Positions 28,526 through 28,853 of a stretch of 28,853 nt of DNA are shown in pieces. The position numbers and the translations under genes were made by a program. Each line of letters starts with the position of its first letter. The first letter of the stretch is position 1. A model generated the notes under the pieces. The model did no database searches, was not told the origin of the DNA, and worked only from the letters and a program-made list of their open reading frames with translations. The stretch is from Clostridiales bacterium (GTDB lineage Bacteria; Bacillota; Clostridia; Christensenellales; Borkfalkiaceae). The DNA is taken from assembly GCA_003538975.1 (NCBI GenBank), contig DPQQ01000004.1, positions 1-28,853 of the forward strand, in the 5' to 3' direction.

Positions 28526-28853
28526 ATGGAAGAAGTAAAAACCGTCGCCACAATGGACAAACTCGTAAATCTTTGCAAATCGAGAGGATTTATTTTCCCC
28601 GGTTCCGATATTTACGGCGGCATGGGCAACACCTGGGATTACGGTCCCGTCGGCGTTGAAATAAAAAACAACTTAAAACGCGCATGGTGGAAGAGATTCG
28701 TTCAGGAAAGCGCTAATTCTTACGGCGTAGACGCAGCGATTCTCATGAACCCCAGAGTATGGGAAGCGTCCGGTCATACGACAAGCTTTTCCGATCCCAA
28801 AATGGATTGTAAAGAATGTAAAACCCGTCACAGAGCGGACAACCTTATCGAAG
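28526..28853 (+). CDS. glyS: Glycyl-tRNA synthetase, single-chain dimeric type (3' end cut off)
   Basis: The first 109 codons of a class II synthetase that charges tRNA-Gly. After MEEVKTVATMDKLVNLCKSR comes the family block FIFPGSDIYGGMGNTWDYGP, then VEIKNNLKRAWWKRFV, AILMNPRVWEASGH and FSDPKMDCKECKTRHRAD. This is the homodimeric GlyQS form found in Bacillota, Actinomycetota and eukaryotes, not the alpha2beta2 form. The paired CxxC cysteines near residue 95 may bind zinc. The ATG has a GAGG ribosome site five bases upstream and a strong promoter. The frame stays open to the window edge; about three quarters of the gene lies outside. Confidence 0.96.
   Translation, partial: MEEVKTVATMDKLVNLCKSRGFIFPGSDIYGGMGNTWDYGPVGVEIKNNLKRAWWKRFVQESANSYGVDAAILMNPRVWEASGHTTSFSDPKMDCKECKTRHRADNLIE

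Noticed and set aside
1..28853. CRISPR arrays, insertion sequences, prophage genes or integration sites.
   Set aside because: No regularly spaced repeats, transposase or recombinase motifs, terminal inverted repeats with target duplications, or tRNA-edge duplications were seen.

Overview
This window comes from a low-to-moderate GC member of the Bacillota, most probably an uncultured gut-type Clostridia. Supporting signs are strong GGAG-type ribosome binding sites, TTGACA/TATAAT promoters, very AT-rich gaps, a type III glutamine synthetase, the prs-pth-mfd-foldase gene order, a short VanZ-like protein and large lipoproteins built from bacterial Ig-like domains. The exact lineage is an inference from gene style. 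Almost everything reads leftward; only the two edge genes and one small lipoprotein gene read rightward.

Layout. 2-1906 (+) is the 3' nine tenths of a type III glutamine synthetase, closed by a bidirectional terminator. 1980-3919 (-) is a probable operon of a polytopic membrane protein, a small cysteine-cluster protein and a Cof-type HAD phosphatase. 4055-4624 (-) is a NUDIX hydrolase with its own promoter. 4837-9471 (-) is a 1544-residue lipoprotein with four Ig-like domains, an SGNH hydrolase domain and several beta-sandwich repeats; a near-consensus promoter lies about 260 nt upstream, so its leader is long. 10065-11535 (-) carries rhamnulose-1-phosphate aldolase and, upstream of it, a VanZ-like membrane protein. 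A tRNA-Gln(CUG) lies at 11781-11856 (-) and a DEDDh exonuclease at 11980-12570 (-).

12662-19938 (-) is a housekeeping block transcribed in the order prs, pth, mfd, then a foldase-like lipoprotein with its own promoter. 20042-22702 (-) holds a CPBP-family membrane protease, rlmH, an M14 carboxypeptidase and tadA, with tight or overlapping junctions. 22945-25036 (-) is a membrane-anchored protein of unknown role followed by guaB. 25166-25840 (+) is a small lipoprotein, converging on cvpA and glnS (25947-28202, -). A divergent glycyl-tRNA synthetase gene starts at 28526 and runs off the right edge.

Most of the window is core metabolism and information processing: nitrogen assimilation, PRPP and GMP synthesis, tRNA charging, editing and recycling, and transcription-coupled repair. 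No phage, transposon, CRISPR array or clear defence locus was seen. The more unusual content is regulatory and structural: the giant SGNH lipoprotein and its long leader, a promoter that appears to start a leaderless mRNA for the CPBP protease, a Shine-Dalgarno separated from its start codon by a hairpin (VanZ-like gene), a terminator placed directly before pth, and several perfect palindromes in gaps.
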